In this document: positions 1 to 10,844 of the stretch, piece by piece
Layout of the letters: every line of letters starts with the position of its first letter
How positions within the stretch are numbered: the stretch's first letter is position 1
Assembly: GCA_020080175.1 (NCBI GenBank)
Contig: JAGHQL010000068.1
Span: forward strand, 1 to 64,000
DNA length: 64,000 bases
Direction: 5' to 3'
Origin: Glutinoglossum americanum
Taxonomy: Eukaryota; Ascomycota; Geoglossomycetes; Geoglossales; Geoglossaceae
Position numbers and translations under genes: made by a program
Notes under the pieces: generated by a model
What the model was told of the DNA's origin: nothing
Databases searched by the model: none
Seen by the model: the letters and a program-made list of their open reading frames with translations, nothing else

Positions 1-34
1 ACCCCCTCCCCTAACGGAAGTGTTGGTGTGTGGT

Positions 35-72
<38 letters not shown>

Positions 73-1201
73 CGGGAGGTCGAGCATCCGCGGGGTGGGG
101 AAGGGGGGTTTAGGCAAAACGGTGGGACGTGCGTGGGCTGGGCTGGGCGATGGGTGTTTGCGTGGATGCTATTTTGATTTTGGCTGTGTTCTGGAAGGAG
201 GAGGAGAAGAAGAAGGAAGGGCGTGCGTTTCTGTCTGGGCGGCTTTTGTTTTGTTTTTGGTTTGTTTTTTTTTTATTCATTTCGTTTAGGGTTTTTATTT
301 TATATATATATAAATAACTATATATATATTCTTTTTTATTTTTTGAGTATTTCTGGTGGTTTGGATGGTCGCTGCCGCGTCTTCGTCTGTCTGCGCGGAG
401 GAGGAAGTGCGCATTCCTCTCGACCCCCCCCCGTTGGGATTCTCCCGGTTCCCGGAGTTTTCTTGCTTGGGGCGTAGGCAAGGCCAGTCGGTCGACACTC
501 CCTCCTCCGAGACGGGTTCGCCTTCCCTTCCTTCCCGCCAGACGTGCGTTTGGAAATTTGAAAAAAAAAAAAAAAAAAAAAAAGCCCCGGGGCCCTTGCT
601 CTTGGTAACCCAAACACCCAGGAAGGATGTTTTCTTCGCTGGAATTATTCGTGGAAGGAGTGACGCTGACGCTGGGAGAGAGGAAGATGCGGCCGTCGGC
701 TTGTTCGGCGACGCGCGGTACTGTATATTTAGCACCCCGCTTGGCAGTTACAGAAGAGCAGGCGGCTGTACGATACGTACGGGGAGAGGTGCGTGCGCTC
801 GATAAGGGACATTGCAGGTCCGTCGCATGCGCTTACATACGTCGCCGAAACGTGGTTTTTTTTTTTTCTACCTTGGCTTTGGTCCCCGGCATTTCCGGGG
901 GATGGGGTGAATGTGAACTTCTCTCGGGGGGTTGAGGATCCGGGCGTGGTGGTGGTGGGAGGGGTATTTCACCATCCGGCGGCTCTTTGCCAGAGAGAGA
1001 CGTCGGTTGGCGGTGGGATGGAGAGGCTGTTTATTGGGTGCGATAGCGTTGTGGTGGGGAATACATGCGTGTGTATATGATGCGCCTAGATACATGCGAG
1101 ACTCCGGGGACCTAGAATACAAAAATGCAAAGGAAAGGGTATATGCCGTACATGACAACCCATGACGCGTTGCCGCAGCTTCTAGCTTAATAAACGCTTC
1201 G
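1..1201. other. Low-complexity non-genic stretch at window start
   Basis: No gene is supported here. Several open frames exist, but they are made of poly-Gly, poly-Phe and Lys/Glu runs read from homopolymers, and they overlap on both strands. Visible landmarks are a run of 36 G (36–71), a TATATA-rich tract near 300–325, and a run of about 23 A near 561–583. It may be the flank or untranslated part of a gene outside the window. Confidence 0.6.
36..71. repeat. Uninterrupted G homopolymer, 36 bases
   Basis: Thirty-six consecutive G residues lie on the plus strand. Such a run can form G-quadruplexes and is also a common place for sequencing-length error, so its exact length should be treated with caution. 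Confidence 0.85.
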
Positions 1202-2216
1202 TCACCACAACAACATAAGCAAACACGCCAGCCCGGCGAAGGACCGAGTGGATATGGTGGAAACCCCAAATGCCGACGCAGCAGCATTGGCCGTGGGGGG
1301 CGTCGCAGAGGGCGCCGCAGGGGACGTCGTAGAGGGCTTTGTAGGGGATGTCGTACGGGACGCCGTAGGGGACGCCGTAGGGGATGTCGCAGGGGATGTC
1401 GCAGGGGACGTCGTAGGGGACGTCGTAGGGGACGTTGCGGTAGAGCTGCTCCTAGTCGGGAAGACCATGAGAGGGCTAGTCGACGTCTGAGACGTCTGAG
1501 ATCCGTCCTCCGACCCGCTCACAAACATCGAAATGCCCGCTTGTGCGCTCTCCAACCCATTCGCCGTCTGCCAATCCTCGACGTTGAAGTTCGACCCGTC
1601 GTTCGGGACGGCCTTAACCTGGAATCCTTTGGACGGCGTTTGCTGGAATAGTAAGAAAGTGTATTGTCGCTTTCCACTCTCGCCCATTGATAGCGGAGCG
1701 CGGTAGGAAAATGCGGGTGATGCGGATGAGCTCATGTCGGTTGCGTCACCGTTGGCTTTGAAGTCGGTCTGTAGGAAGTGGAGGGTGCGATCTGTGGCGG
1801 ACGTGGTGTCGACCATCAGGACGACATATGAGCTGGCGGTGTTGATGCCCGATGCATCTCCGAAAGCGAATATCGGTTGTTTGGCGGTTTCTGTGAACGA
1901 GCATCGTAAGCATAAAACGTCCTCTAACTTTGATATTTGGCGGAGACTTCCAACCTTCCTTGGTTAACGCGGTGCCATCGGGGAACGCGTCGTTCGTGCT
2001 AGCCTTGTAGCTGACTTTCAGTTGGATAGAGTCTGGCTCAAAGCCAGAGGATAGGTCGTTTGGAATGGAGGGCGTGCCCGAGACCTGCGCCAGCGCAATG
2101 GGGATAGAGGCAGCATCCGGACCAACCGGACTGTCGTAGGCTGCAGCGGGATAGAGAGCAGATACAGACGCCACGGACGCCAGAGGCACCAGCCAAAAGA
2201 CGTTCCTAAGAAACAT
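1202..2216 (-). CDS. Secreted, GPI-anchored PEBP-like protein with Thr-Ser-Pro repeat tail
   Basis: Two exons, 2216–1955 and 1890–1202, with a 64-base intron (donor GTTGGA, acceptor CACAG), give about 316 residues. The start is the only ATG preceding a good signal peptide (MFLRNVFWLVPLASVASVSA). The next about 170 residues resemble fungal phosphatidylethanolamine-binding (PEBP/YbhB-like) proteins: a YVVLMVDTT strand, then LHFLQTDF, and RQYTFLLFQQ near the end of the domain. The intron was chosen because it joins FPDGTALTKE directly to the PIFAFGD strand in frame. After the domain comes a degenerate Thr-Ser-Pro repeat and a short hydrophobic end (LACLLMLLW), typical of a GPI attachment signal. 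The likely location is the cell surface or wall. The ligand is unknown. The family assignment is moderately sure. Confidence 0.72.
1309..1440 (-). repeat. Degenerate 12–15-base coding minisatellite
   Basis: On the plus strand units like GGGGACGTCGTA recur with point changes. Read on the minus strand they encode runs of TSPT, TSPA and ASPT in the surface protein at 1202–2216. The Ser/Thr/Pro richness suggests an O-mannosylated stalk. Confidence 0.75.
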
Positions 2217-3270
2217 TATTCTCGTGAGACGAGTGAACGAACGTTTCGCCGCTCCTCTCAGGGCCTGCACTCGGCGATAACGAAGTGTGCGTAAAAAATT
2301 AAAAAAAAAAAGTAAAAAAGAAGGCAATCTAACGTGGACTCGCGGAAATATGGGGGAAGAATTCCATCTGAGGGAGATCACACTCCTTTAAAGACTAGAT
2401 GGGTAATTCGCAGGTTCTCCCGCCAGGAGCGATTTCGATAGCCCTATGGGTCTCTCAAGGAGGGATTTCCGGGTGGCGAGACTCTGGGAGTTTCATCGCC
2501 GTCGCATGTTACAGGCCCCCCGACACCCGTCCGCGAATGTGGCTGGGCGGGCGCGACATCTAGCATTTTGCATTATAGACGTTTCGAGGCAGTGTGGAAA
2601 CGGGCGCCTATGCTGGTGTGCGGCGTGCTTTTTGGATGTGGTCGTGGTTGGTGTTGGAGGGGCTTGGTTTGGTAGGACGGGAGCGACGCCGCCCTGATAC
2701 GGGCTAAGCGGGTGACTCAACGCCTTGTCGATGTTGGGACGAAGGCATGAAGGGCATGAAGGGCTTGCGTCACTTTCGGCCCCTTTATTCTTGGTATTTT
2801 TTTTTTTGTTAAAATCAATGCCGTGTGCGCCTAGATAGCACAAGGCTTGTTATCTATCTTTACCTTTTCCACCTCATTCCTTTCCGTACCTGTGCAGGCT
2901 GAGCTCCTTTTCTTGCTTCTCGTATCTGCGTCGATGCCAGGCGATTATTCATCTCGGAGGAAACTGTTGTTAAGGATCCGATCTACACATCCTACACTCT
3001 AATGATAAAATCATTAATGAGTTAGATTTGGCTCTCGGGGAGCCAGATGGATGACAGGATTCAGCATTGATCCAAAAGAGGAATTGTGGTCACAACGACA
3101 TGATCCCGCAGACATGCTATTATACGTTTAACCTCACACCTGATGCTTTGGTCCGGTTATGAGGCTTCCTGGCATTGTCCTCCTATTCAAGCAATCTGCC
3201 ACAGAAACGTTGAGAATATGATCTAGGCGCAGATTTTATGCAGAGGGGTTTCGAGGACGATGCCATACAA
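2217..3270. other. Intergenic region without supported gene
   Basis: The first about 150 bases lie upstream of the minus-strand PEBP-like gene and presumably hold its promoter, including a T/A-rich tract near 2295–2320. The rest shows only short frames without recognisable similarity. Confidence 0.5.
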
Positions 3271-3750
3271 CTAGTCGTTCGACCTAGCAACAAGTTCAAA
3301 TTGGCGATATTTTCCAACATCACTAGTAGTGATGTATCCTATTCCAACCAGCATCCATAACGCATACTCCTGTTCTTCACCGCCTTTCCAGCTAAGGATG
3401 CGCACGCTTTGTCCATCGTTAAGGTTTTCTCCATGTTCCGGCGCTTGGCCGTGAAAGTGTAGCATCTATAGTCCCAAGAGAGCCTCGATATCGGCGCTTT
3501 CTGCCTTCCAGGGGCCCCATCAGCTGAAATCTAAACTTTTCCTCCCTATCTTAATCCCAACACTTTCACGAATGGAGTTACCCTTTGAGTCCGCTGCTTC
3601 TACAGCCATTACCCGCTCAAATCTGGCTGTGCTTGACCACAGCCCTAGTTTCTCCAAGAAAGTGTTTTCCCGAAATACAAGATTTGTTAGGGCTCCAATA
3701 GCTCCCGCGAGAGATTCAGCGATCTCTTGATAGCGCTAAGTCCGGTTGGG
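3271..3750 (-). pseudogene. Gene remnant, family unrecognised
   Basis: Two stretches on the minus strand look like former coding sequence. One is about 70 codons covering roughly 3745–3530 (containing EIAESLAGAIGALTNLV). The other is 64 codons at 3465–3271 (containing SVRILSWKGGEEQEYALW). They are in different frames and separated by stops. The amino-acid make-up is protein-like and unlike the flanking noise, but I do not recognise the family. The solo LTR begins about 170 bases to the right. Confidence 0.35.
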
Positions 3751-3922
3751 GTTAACGCGAAGTCAATTGGAAATAACCTGAAGCCGTTTCCTAGCAACTA
3801 CTGCAGTCGCAAGATTGGCCTCATGGTGCTCAGAAGCGGGAATACGAGCCTAGTTTGGAAATTCGCCATGCCCTGTCAGATAGTGCGGGCTTTATCTATT
3901 AGAGATGGGGCTAGTTGGATAC

Positions 3923-4424
3923 TGTGACGGCTGCTTAGATAAGCAGGGCCGCGAGGGTTGGGTGCCGCGGGCGTCAAGGCTGACTAGTCGTAAAGGGCCG
4001 GTCACGAAGGAATGGAGGGGGCCTGCTGCTAGGCGGGGCTTAAGTAATGTTTTAATAGTCTCTATCGGATGTCTATAAGTTATTGACCGATGAGGCTCCT
4101 TCTATGGCCCTCATCGGCCTCATATATATACACATTGCCGGAAGGGGCCCGAGGGTAGGAGTCCGCCCGGGCCTCCTTCCATTGGCTAATATCTTACGTC
4201 TTCCATTGGCCTTGGCTAGATCCATTAGCTATTCTTCTTCTACGCACGCCCGCGGTCCTTCCGCTGTGGCCCGTGCTTCCTTGTTGAATTCCTTAATGAC
4301 GTCGTTGGTGGGGCCCGGTGAGGCCTCACCCTTTCGTCGTCTCTTCATGTGTTACGTATAAGGTGGCCTCCCTATGCTCTGTCCGGCGGCCGGCCCATGG
4401 CCTTACCCGTCGGCCGCCGTGACA
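3923..4424. mobile_element. Solo LTR of a retroelement, with 5-base target duplication
   Basis: A 502-base segment begins TGTGAC and ends GTGACA. It is flanked on both sides by GATAC (3918–3922 and 4425–4429), the 5-base duplication expected from integrase. No internal retroelement sequence lies beside it, so it is a solo LTR left by recombination. It belongs to the same family as the two nested LTRs near 58.2–59.8 kb: the opening GTGACGGCTGCTTA and the GGTTGGGTGCC stretch are shared. It stays GC-rich and its ends and target duplication are perfect, so it looks younger or less RIP-damaged than those copies. Confidence 0.88.
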
Positions 4425-4686
4425 GATACGAATAGCCTCTCCTCAGCTCGGACCAGCATATGGCAGTGCAAGTTTTGCAGCAGATCGTTTGAACGGAAAG
4501 GTTCAGCGTCTCGGGTTTTGCCTGGCTAGCCCAGGGTGGTATTAGTGTGCTTCCTTTCTGTCAGGCAAGGCAGACCGATGCTCAGACAGTCAATCCCTAG
4601 GATGAATCAATTCCTTTAGATTTATACAGTCCTCTACATGTGAGAACCCTCCTCCCTTCTTTTCCCTCCTTTTTAGTCTACCTTTA

Positions 4687-6055
4687 TTAAGGTAGGGGAT
4701 CACACCCAAACACTCTAGGAAAAGGGATGACGTCCTTGACATGTTCTGTGCCGCAAAGCCAGCGAATCACTCTCTCAAAACCCATCCCAAATGCGCTATG
4801 CGGAACCATGCCGAAGTCCCGAGAATCCCTCACCCAACCATAAATCTCACACTTGGCGTCTTTGCCTTTCTCCGCCAATCTGATGTCCAACTCTTCTTTC
4901 TTAAATGACTTTTCTGCAACCCCATAGATCTCACCAAACCCATCAGGAGCAATCAAGTCGGCAGTCATCGTGAGTTCTTCATCGTGCGGACATATGGAGT
5001 AAGGAAACGGCTCCAGATTCCGTGGCTTGAGCATAACCCAAACCGGTCCATTATGGTGCTTGGTCAGGCGTAGTTCAGAATCCCTGGAGATGTTCTGGCC
5101 AAAGGAGATGTTGGGCTCTTGATCTTGCAATAACTTGATGACGTCTCTGTAGGATCGCAAAAGGCGGCTGGAAACTGGTGTATTCTGTGCCGAGCAGCGA
5201 AGCCGTCTTCATGCCGCGGTCTTTGGCAGCCAGAGCAATGTCCTGTAGGAATATTTCAACAAGACTAATGATATCTTCCAATTGGCCAGAACAGAGCTCT
5301 GCCTTGATGTGCCGGTATTCCATGAGATGACGGTTTGTGCGGCTTTCATTGCGGAAGCTCGGCCCAAGGTTATATACTCGTTCGTGAGCATGTGCGCCAG
5401 CCTCGAGGTAAAAACCCGCACACTGTGATAGAAAGAGCTGCCTCGGGCCCTTTATGTTCGAGATGTGAATGGCGGCCGATGGTTCGTATAGTATGGTGGT
5501 GTGATTAATGGAGCGCTGAAGTCAACAAATCGGTGTTGCTCAAACCACAGCCTTATTTCGTGGAGAAGCTTAGAGCGAAACAAATTCAGTGCTGAAATTA
5601 GGGGGTTGCGCAAGTAGAGCTGCCGTGATATGAGGAGTTTATCCGTTTTCTCAAACTTGAGAAGATCTCTATCAGCTTTTCGAATCCCCGGGGTCAAACA
5701 GCGTGTTGCTCTTGAGACAATGGAGATTTTTGAGGCCTTTATCTCCACGTTTTCTTTGTTTGCCTGCACGACACCGTCCACAACTAGGCTCGATTCTGGA
5801 AATAGCCTTGATATGTCAATCCAACCAGGAAAACCGGAAGACTCAACAACGACCTGGATGCATCCAGTGCTGTCCACGGTGTCCAGAAATAGTATTTTTC
5901 CATGATGCCGAGGTTTAGATGCAACTTAACATAGGATCTAAACTTCGCTCCCTATCGGTTTCAAGAGGATGTCTTCAATGAAGATATGCTTGAATCCAGG
6001 TATTTGGTCAAATGTCCTGGGATTGTTTGGTAGGGGCGATGCATTCGTGGTTGAC
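4687..6055 (-). pseudogene. Broken asparaginyl-tRNA-synthetase-like gene
   Basis: The minus strand carries, in order, the parts of a class II aspartyl/asparaginyl-tRNA synthetase. There is an OB-fold anticodon-binding strand with DSTGCIQVVV near 5860, motif 2 with FRNESRTNRHL and EYRHIKAEL near 5330, and motif 3 with GMGFERVIRWL and DVIPFPR just before the stop at 4687. HHNGPVW and the GEIYG segment fit AsnRS better than AspRS. The pieces fall in different frames, with changes needed near 5945, 5900 (beside an AAAAA run), 5490 and 5150, and no convincing introns explain them. It is therefore a decayed paralogue or, less likely, a copy with several homopolymer sequencing errors. It lies directly downstream of the P-loop kinase on the same strand. 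Confidence 0.72.
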
Positions 6056-6097
6056 GTTGATTTAACTAATTGAGAGAAGGGGTGAGAAAGGCGTTAT

Positions 6098-6801
6098 TCA
6101 GCAGACAAATATTTTCTGGGTTGTACCTAGATGATCCAAAATAAGATCCACCGCTTGTGGCGCGGATAGGTTAGAAACGTCAAGCTGGAGTTCGTCTTTC
6201 CCTCCAAATGAGTAGAGATCTTCGTTCTCTCGTATGCTTCGGAGTATGGCGACGTTGGTGAGTTTTGTATTTACCGAACCTCCTCTCCCCGACTCTCTCA
6301 AACGTTTGATGTTCTCATCGAGACCACAGTTCAGGATAACTGAGATGAACCTCGACTTTTTTGCTGTAGCCGCATTTTGGTAGTCCTGCGCAGCTGAGGA
6401 GCCTTGGGCGCTTGAAGATTGTTGGTCGGTAAATATCCAGGTGACGTCTTTCGTTGACGTACTCGCCGCAATTGAATAGAGAATATTTGTTCGCTATTGA
6501 TATCGACAGATTTAGCATAGATTATTGACACCGCGATTAGGTCATTCCAAGATCTTACTACTAGCTTACGAAGCGGCTGATACTCATTCATTGAACGGTC
6601 AAAGACCGATGCCACCGGATCTATGAGCAGATGGTTGTCCACGACTTTCGAGTTTTCTATGCGATTACTAGCCACACGGATAGTTAGACACTCTCTACCT
6701 ATGTATTGACATACTATGGTACTCTATTACCTCAACAGCTTCGCAATTGTGAGCTTACCCACACCGGGGTATCCGTTTATGTAAATGAAGGGTGGAGGCA
6801 T
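6098..6801 (-). CDS. Small P-loop kinase-like protein (zeta-toxin/chloramphenicol-phosphotransferase-like fold)
   Basis: Three exons (6801–6731, 6667–6562, 6493–6098) give 190 residues. Introns are 63 and 68 bases, both GT–AG; the first has a CTAAC branch site. The protein opens MPPPFIYINGYPGVGKLT, a Walker A loop at about residues 10–18. DNHLLIDPVA follows, then TWIFTDQQSS, a strand reading RFISVILNC, and the block GGSVNTKLTNVAILRSIRE, which looks like the lid region of these kinases. The splice sites were chosen because they restore this order in one frame. Fungi carry many such short P-loop proteins, and their substrate is generally unknown. No break is seen, in contrast to its downstream neighbour. 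The function beyond nucleotide binding is inference. Confidence 0.75.
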
Positions 6802-8500
6802 ATCCGGAAAACCGTTATCATAGAAATAGGGCGAAGACGTGTGCAGCTTGATGACTATAACAAGTTAACTAAGTGAGTCGATATGAAAAGATGGAGCGAT
6901 TTGACCTTGCTTCGCAATGCCAGTAGCGCTCTATATTTCCTTACTGTTTATAAGTATCACGTAGGACGAGGTGAGAATTGGACGAAAGCTTAATTGATTG
7001 TATAAGTGTCGACGTACAGAGGTGTGGAATACGAGACCTAAACGGAAGAGGGACTAACTTTCGTTGAGCTTGTTGAGACGCTAGTAGCAGAGCTAGCAGA
7101 AAGCGAAATTGAGCTATGTTGTGGTTCTAGCAGTGGTGACATATGATGTCATATGGTGGTGAGGGGTAAGATGCATGGCGTTCAATACTTACCTGGCTTT
7201 CCTACAGGTCCTTGGATATTAGGAATTGGTTTCCTTTTGCTCACGAGGGCCACAGTCGTTGTGTATTACAGAAGTTATTCGCTACCCGATCGTGGGCCTT
7301 CCTGTCAACTTCACTGTCAAACGAACAACTGTCGGCCAGGCTGGAGTATATAGGATCAGACAGAATCTATTGAAATTTCAACCATACAGGCGCTACAGCT
7401 GTAACAGCTGGGGAGGCCTAAGAAGAAACCTAAACCCACTGCACAAGGCCGCTCAAAGGTTCCCCACGATGGCTAGCGTGCCAAGGTGAGACAGTATACT
7501 ACCAGCCGATTAGTATTCTAGATGAAGATAGGGAGCAGAGACGAGATATTTTGTAGATATCGTTGTGAGGCGAGGCCTCCTGACGTTCCGCTTAGGAGTA
7601 CTGACCAGAGCAATGCTTGACCAAACATCATGAGGCCCAAGGAAAAACAGGGCTATAGCGCCTTGTGAGATGTACTTATAATGTCCGCTCTTTTAGTCGT
7701 ATGTCACACGACTTCCTCTAGACAAGAGACTCCAAATCCCTTAGTTTTTTTCCCCCAGCGCATAGCTATTCTCTTGCTCTTGCTTTGTATTCGTTCAACC
7801 TGGGGGCCTTGCTTTGTCCTGGCTGAACAGGTGGACAAGGCCGTCCTGTGTTTGTGCAAGCCGGGTGACCGAGCTTCAATAGGGCGATCACCTGATCGTT
7901 ATCTAGTTCTTTCTACACCTTACTGTATAATCAGTGCTGAATGGAGGGTACTTGTCTACTAAGTAGAGAGCTCAACTGACATTTAAAATCTGCACTGAGT
8001 GCAAAATAGCAAACCGAGTCTATAAGTTTAAAAATTAGCCTTTTCTTTGGTGTTACCACTTGCTTATCAGGGGCCCTGCCCATACCCCATAATGCCTCAC
8101 GTGTTGTCGCCCACGTAGGATAGGAGTAGATAGAGGCGATTAAGAGAGGAGGGAAGCTACTCCATCTTATAGTGGAAGGCAGGTGCTCTCTGCTGCTCTC
8201 TCCATTTTTAGATCCACTAGGTCTAAGCCAGTTGGGATCTGTTAAAGGCACCGACTCAGGGGTGTTAAAAAAAATAGGTGTTGGTGATCACCCGGCTTAG
8301 GTGCTGCCTCACCCGGCTCACCCAACTCGCCCGGCTAAAGCGGCGTCACTCGGGTGAGCCGCGGGCGCGTTTTTGTTGTCTTGTATCGCCAAGGCACGCA
8401 GGCGAAGGGGCTCGTGCTTAAGCTAGGTGTGCGAACTTTTCTGGCTCTGGCTGCCCTGTAGCGCAGCAATGAAAGGTTCAGCTATAATCGCACTTAATAT
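6802..8500. other. Intergenic, no supported gene
   Basis: Only frames shorter than 110 codons without recognisable motifs occur on either strand. The base composition is near that of the decayed region around it. A C-rich patch with repeated CACCCGGCT / GCCCGGCT words lies near 8290–8360. Confidence 0.5.
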
Positions 8501-8970
8501 GGGGGGTGAGCGATGGTATCCCGCCTAGCCGCTCATTCTTCCAAACGTTGTCTTCCATCACGATCCTCCAAGTGGCGTCGAAACAGCTAGGAGGCAAGGA
8601 CGTTTTCCCGGGGCTGGGTGGTTCAGGGGTTCACAAAATCCGCGAGTTATACTCTCACAGTCAACGTCGGGCCGAAATCTTCTGTCTACTTCTATCAAAA
8701 GAGATACAAATTCAAGCCGCAGTTCTGGTTCGAGCTCGACGCTTGGAATAATTGTGGACGGTTGGAAATTGGGAGGCAGCAGGTGTTGCTAGCTTGGATG
8801 GATATGTGGAAATCGACAGCAATGAGTGCCTCTCGAAGCCAGTTGCTCTGTCAGGGTCGGGAACACTAGGTGTTACGGCGACATCGGATGTTTGGACTCA
8901 GGATGACATCGAGCAATTCCAAGATTGCACCAAGAAATGTCAGGATTATCTTCACGATAGGGGCGTTTGA
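8501..8970 (+). pseudogene. Broken gene remnant encoding a beta-rich segment
   Basis: The plus strand here keeps protein-like sequence over about 450 bases, split between frames, so the copy is broken. The central part (around 8640–8760) reads as alternating polar and hydrophobic residues followed by an aromatic-rich stretch. This suggests a beta-sheet protein of the secreted or pore-forming kind, but I cannot assign a family with confidence. It is treated as a fossil. A second beta-rich frame of unknown function lies 1.4 kb away. Confidence 0.35.
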
Positions 8971-9160
8971 GCTAGAATTTCGTTCATTCATTACTACCTA
9001 GGCACTTCCCGAACTGAATCCCAATCTCATCGATTCTCAACAATCAGAAAACTTGGATGTGGCAGGCCTTTTCGGACGGTGATCATCTCCTAGGTTTCCT
9101 GTTTTTAGCTAATGACCTAGGAAGTGGAAGGATTTCGGAAATGGAATTCAAAACTAACAT

Positions 9161-9898
9161 TCAAAAAGTCCTATGATGCTTCTTGACATGCTTTCCCTTG
9201 TTGTCTTTAAAACAATAGGACTTGCACACCTTGTAGACAAGCGGATCGCCAGAACTCCCTTCAAGAGCCTTCTGGAATACCCAAAGGGCCTCTACATGGC
9301 GGCCTTGATTATTGGCAAAGACTTCGCGTGGAAGAGTTATATTGGCGCTTCCCGAGGTAAATTCTACGCCAGGCTCTGATGTGGCTGCGTCCAGCAAACG
9401 AAGGCCAAGCAGGCTTGTCAGGTTGTGCTTCTGAAGAAGCTCTTGGAGCTCCTGCAAGAATTCTGCGGACTCCTCCTTACGGACTCCAGGAGTCTCGGCA
9501 CCCCCCTGTGTGTAGCCGAACTCGTACGGTGCGATGCCACCCGTATCAGTGAATCGCCAAGCTGTAGGATAAATGTCTCGCACAACCTCGCTGGACGCAT
9601 CGGCCATGTCCCAGGGATACGCCACGGCGCCGTAGTTGACCATCTTCGTATTATCATCCAAGGGGAAATGTTTGTGGAGTAGTGTTAGTCCAAGAGTATC
9701 TTGGACGCCACGGCGTAGGAAGAGATCGCGGATAAGCGTGTCGACTACGCTGCTAGCCTGGCGGGCGTTGAAGTCGTTGCTAGCATCCTCGAGGTCTAGA
9801 AGACTGTTATAGTGGGATTGGACGTTATAGTCTTCAAACTGGACCATGGCTCTGGCAATGGGAGTTGCGTTTCGGTAGTGAGAAGGGAGCACATTCAA
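9161..9898 (-). CDS. Uncharacterised fungal protein, about 230–245 residues
   Basis: A single uninterrupted frame ends at 9161. The first ATG in it is at 9846 (MVQFEDYNV), giving 228 residues. Sensible sequence extends back to about 9898, just after a pyrimidine-rich stretch ending TTAG, so an upstream exon is possible. Recognisable features are FLRRGVQDTLGLTLLHKHF, KMVNYGAVAYPWDM, a Leu-rich helix (FLQELQELLQKHNL) and a basic C-terminus ending KGKHVKKHHRTF. No signal peptide or membrane segment is seen. I do not recognise a described domain. The even protein-like composition over the whole frame is the main evidence that it is real. Confidence 0.6.
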   Translation of the reverse strand: MNVLPSHYRNATPIARAMVQFEDYNVQSHYNSLLDLEDASNDFNARQASSVVDTLIRDLFLRRGVQDTLGLTLLHKHFPLDDNTKMVNYGAVAYPWDMADASSEVVRDIYPTAWRFTDTGGIAPYEFGYTQGGAETPGVRKEESAEFLQELQELLQKHNLTSLLGLRLLDAATSEPGVEFTSGSANITLPREVFANNQGRHVEALWVFQKALEGSSGDPLVYKVCKSYCFKDNKGKHVKKHHRTF

Positions 9899-10085
9899 CG
9901 ATGAAAACTAATGCTTAAGGAAATATGGAGTAAAGGAAGATGAAAATATATGCCGAGCATTCCAGACGGTTTATCTAGGAACCCGCACCTTTTGGTCCTC
10001 CAAACGAGGAGAACTACTATCGGTTAGACTGTGGCCACGTATCCTTGCTAGGGCGGTCTGCCCTGACTCCACTCCCGAGACGGGG
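9899..10085. promoter_or_regulatory. Possible divergent promoter
   Basis: A short spacer lies between the minus-strand gene ending at 9161 and the plus-strand frame starting near 10086. It is AT-rich near 9935–9955. No specific motif stands out. Confidence 0.25.
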
Positions 10086-10844
10086 TTGGGCAAATATGTT
10101 GGTGCGGCCAACATTCAAAGATCATTTAATCGACTACGAGTGAATCTCCCTCCAGGAGCGAAGTCGGCACGCGGCCGTTCAGCTCTGGACGACACTCTGC
10201 AGGCGGGATCCACATCCAGGCCACGAAGGCGATGTTTTCGAGGAAGTCACCGGATCCCCGCGTCGGCCACATCGACGGAGACGGAAAGTATGCCGACAAC
10301 TGATTCTGGTTCGAGTTCGGCACCGGCGGTCTGGCCAACAAACTTTCGCATCCGCAACCATGCTTCAGACATGGTGCATATTTCTCGCACCACGACGGAT
10401 CCACTGGTCATCAACTATCCTAGGGACAAGGAGAAATACAACGACCAGTACTTCTCGTTCCTCCGCGAGCTGGCCAACTTCGACAGGATCGAATACCACG
10501 TTGACAAGGCGAAGATTCTGAGCTCGGCCGTCGTGGCCATGGGCTCCGCAACGGATCTGCCCAACACCTATTCGTCCTCATCTATGCATACTACGAGCGA
10601 CGGCACCACATTCTCCGGCAATGTGACGACCACTGCCTCGCCCCACGCCCAGGTCACGGCCACAGCCAACATGACACGCTCTGCTGTCAGCGTCCCATTC
10701 ACCATGTACGTGACTGTTGCTTCCGACAACACATCGGTCGCCATCGAGGGCACTCATAACGGCACCAGTTTCGAGAACCTCAAAGCCGACTTCAAGCAAG
10801 AGAGCATCCCGGATAACAGTCAGAAGGCGCCGTGTGCCTATTAG
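10086..10844 (+). CDS. Uncharacterised Thr/Ser-rich, beta-type protein (extent uncertain)
   Basis: An open frame of 252 codons runs to the TAG at 10844. The second half, from about 10290 on, looks like real protein. It has YPRDKEKYNDQYFSFLREL, then RIEYHVDKAKILSSAVVAMG, then about 90 residues of alternating Thr/Ser and hydrophobic positions (for example TTFSGNVTTTASPHAQVTA) with NGT/NMT glycosylation sites, suggesting secreted or surface beta strands. The first half (10086–10280) is Arg-rich and less convincing, and another frame there also carries protein-like words. The gene may therefore be broken or start differently. I assign no function. Confidence 0.4.
   Translation: MGKYVGAANIQRSFNRLRVNLPPGAKSARGRSALDDTLQAGSTSRPRRRCFRGSHRIPASATSTETESMPTTDSGSSSAPAVWPTNFRIRNHASDMVHISRTTTDPLVINYPRDKEKYNDQYFSFLRELANFDRIEYHVDKAKILSSAVVAMGSATDLPNTYSSSSMHTTSDGTTFSGNVTTTASPHAQVTATANMTRSAVSVPFTMYVTVASDNTSVAIEGTHNGTSFENLKADFKQESIPDNSQKAPCAY

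Noticed and set aside
1-735. Several overlapping open frames at the window start
   Set aside because: They are built from homopolymers and simple repeats, overlap on both strands and show no domain.
10126-10404. Minus-strand frame opposite the Thr/Ser-rich gene
   Set aside because: Antisense shadow with Cys/Arg-rich, unstructured composition.
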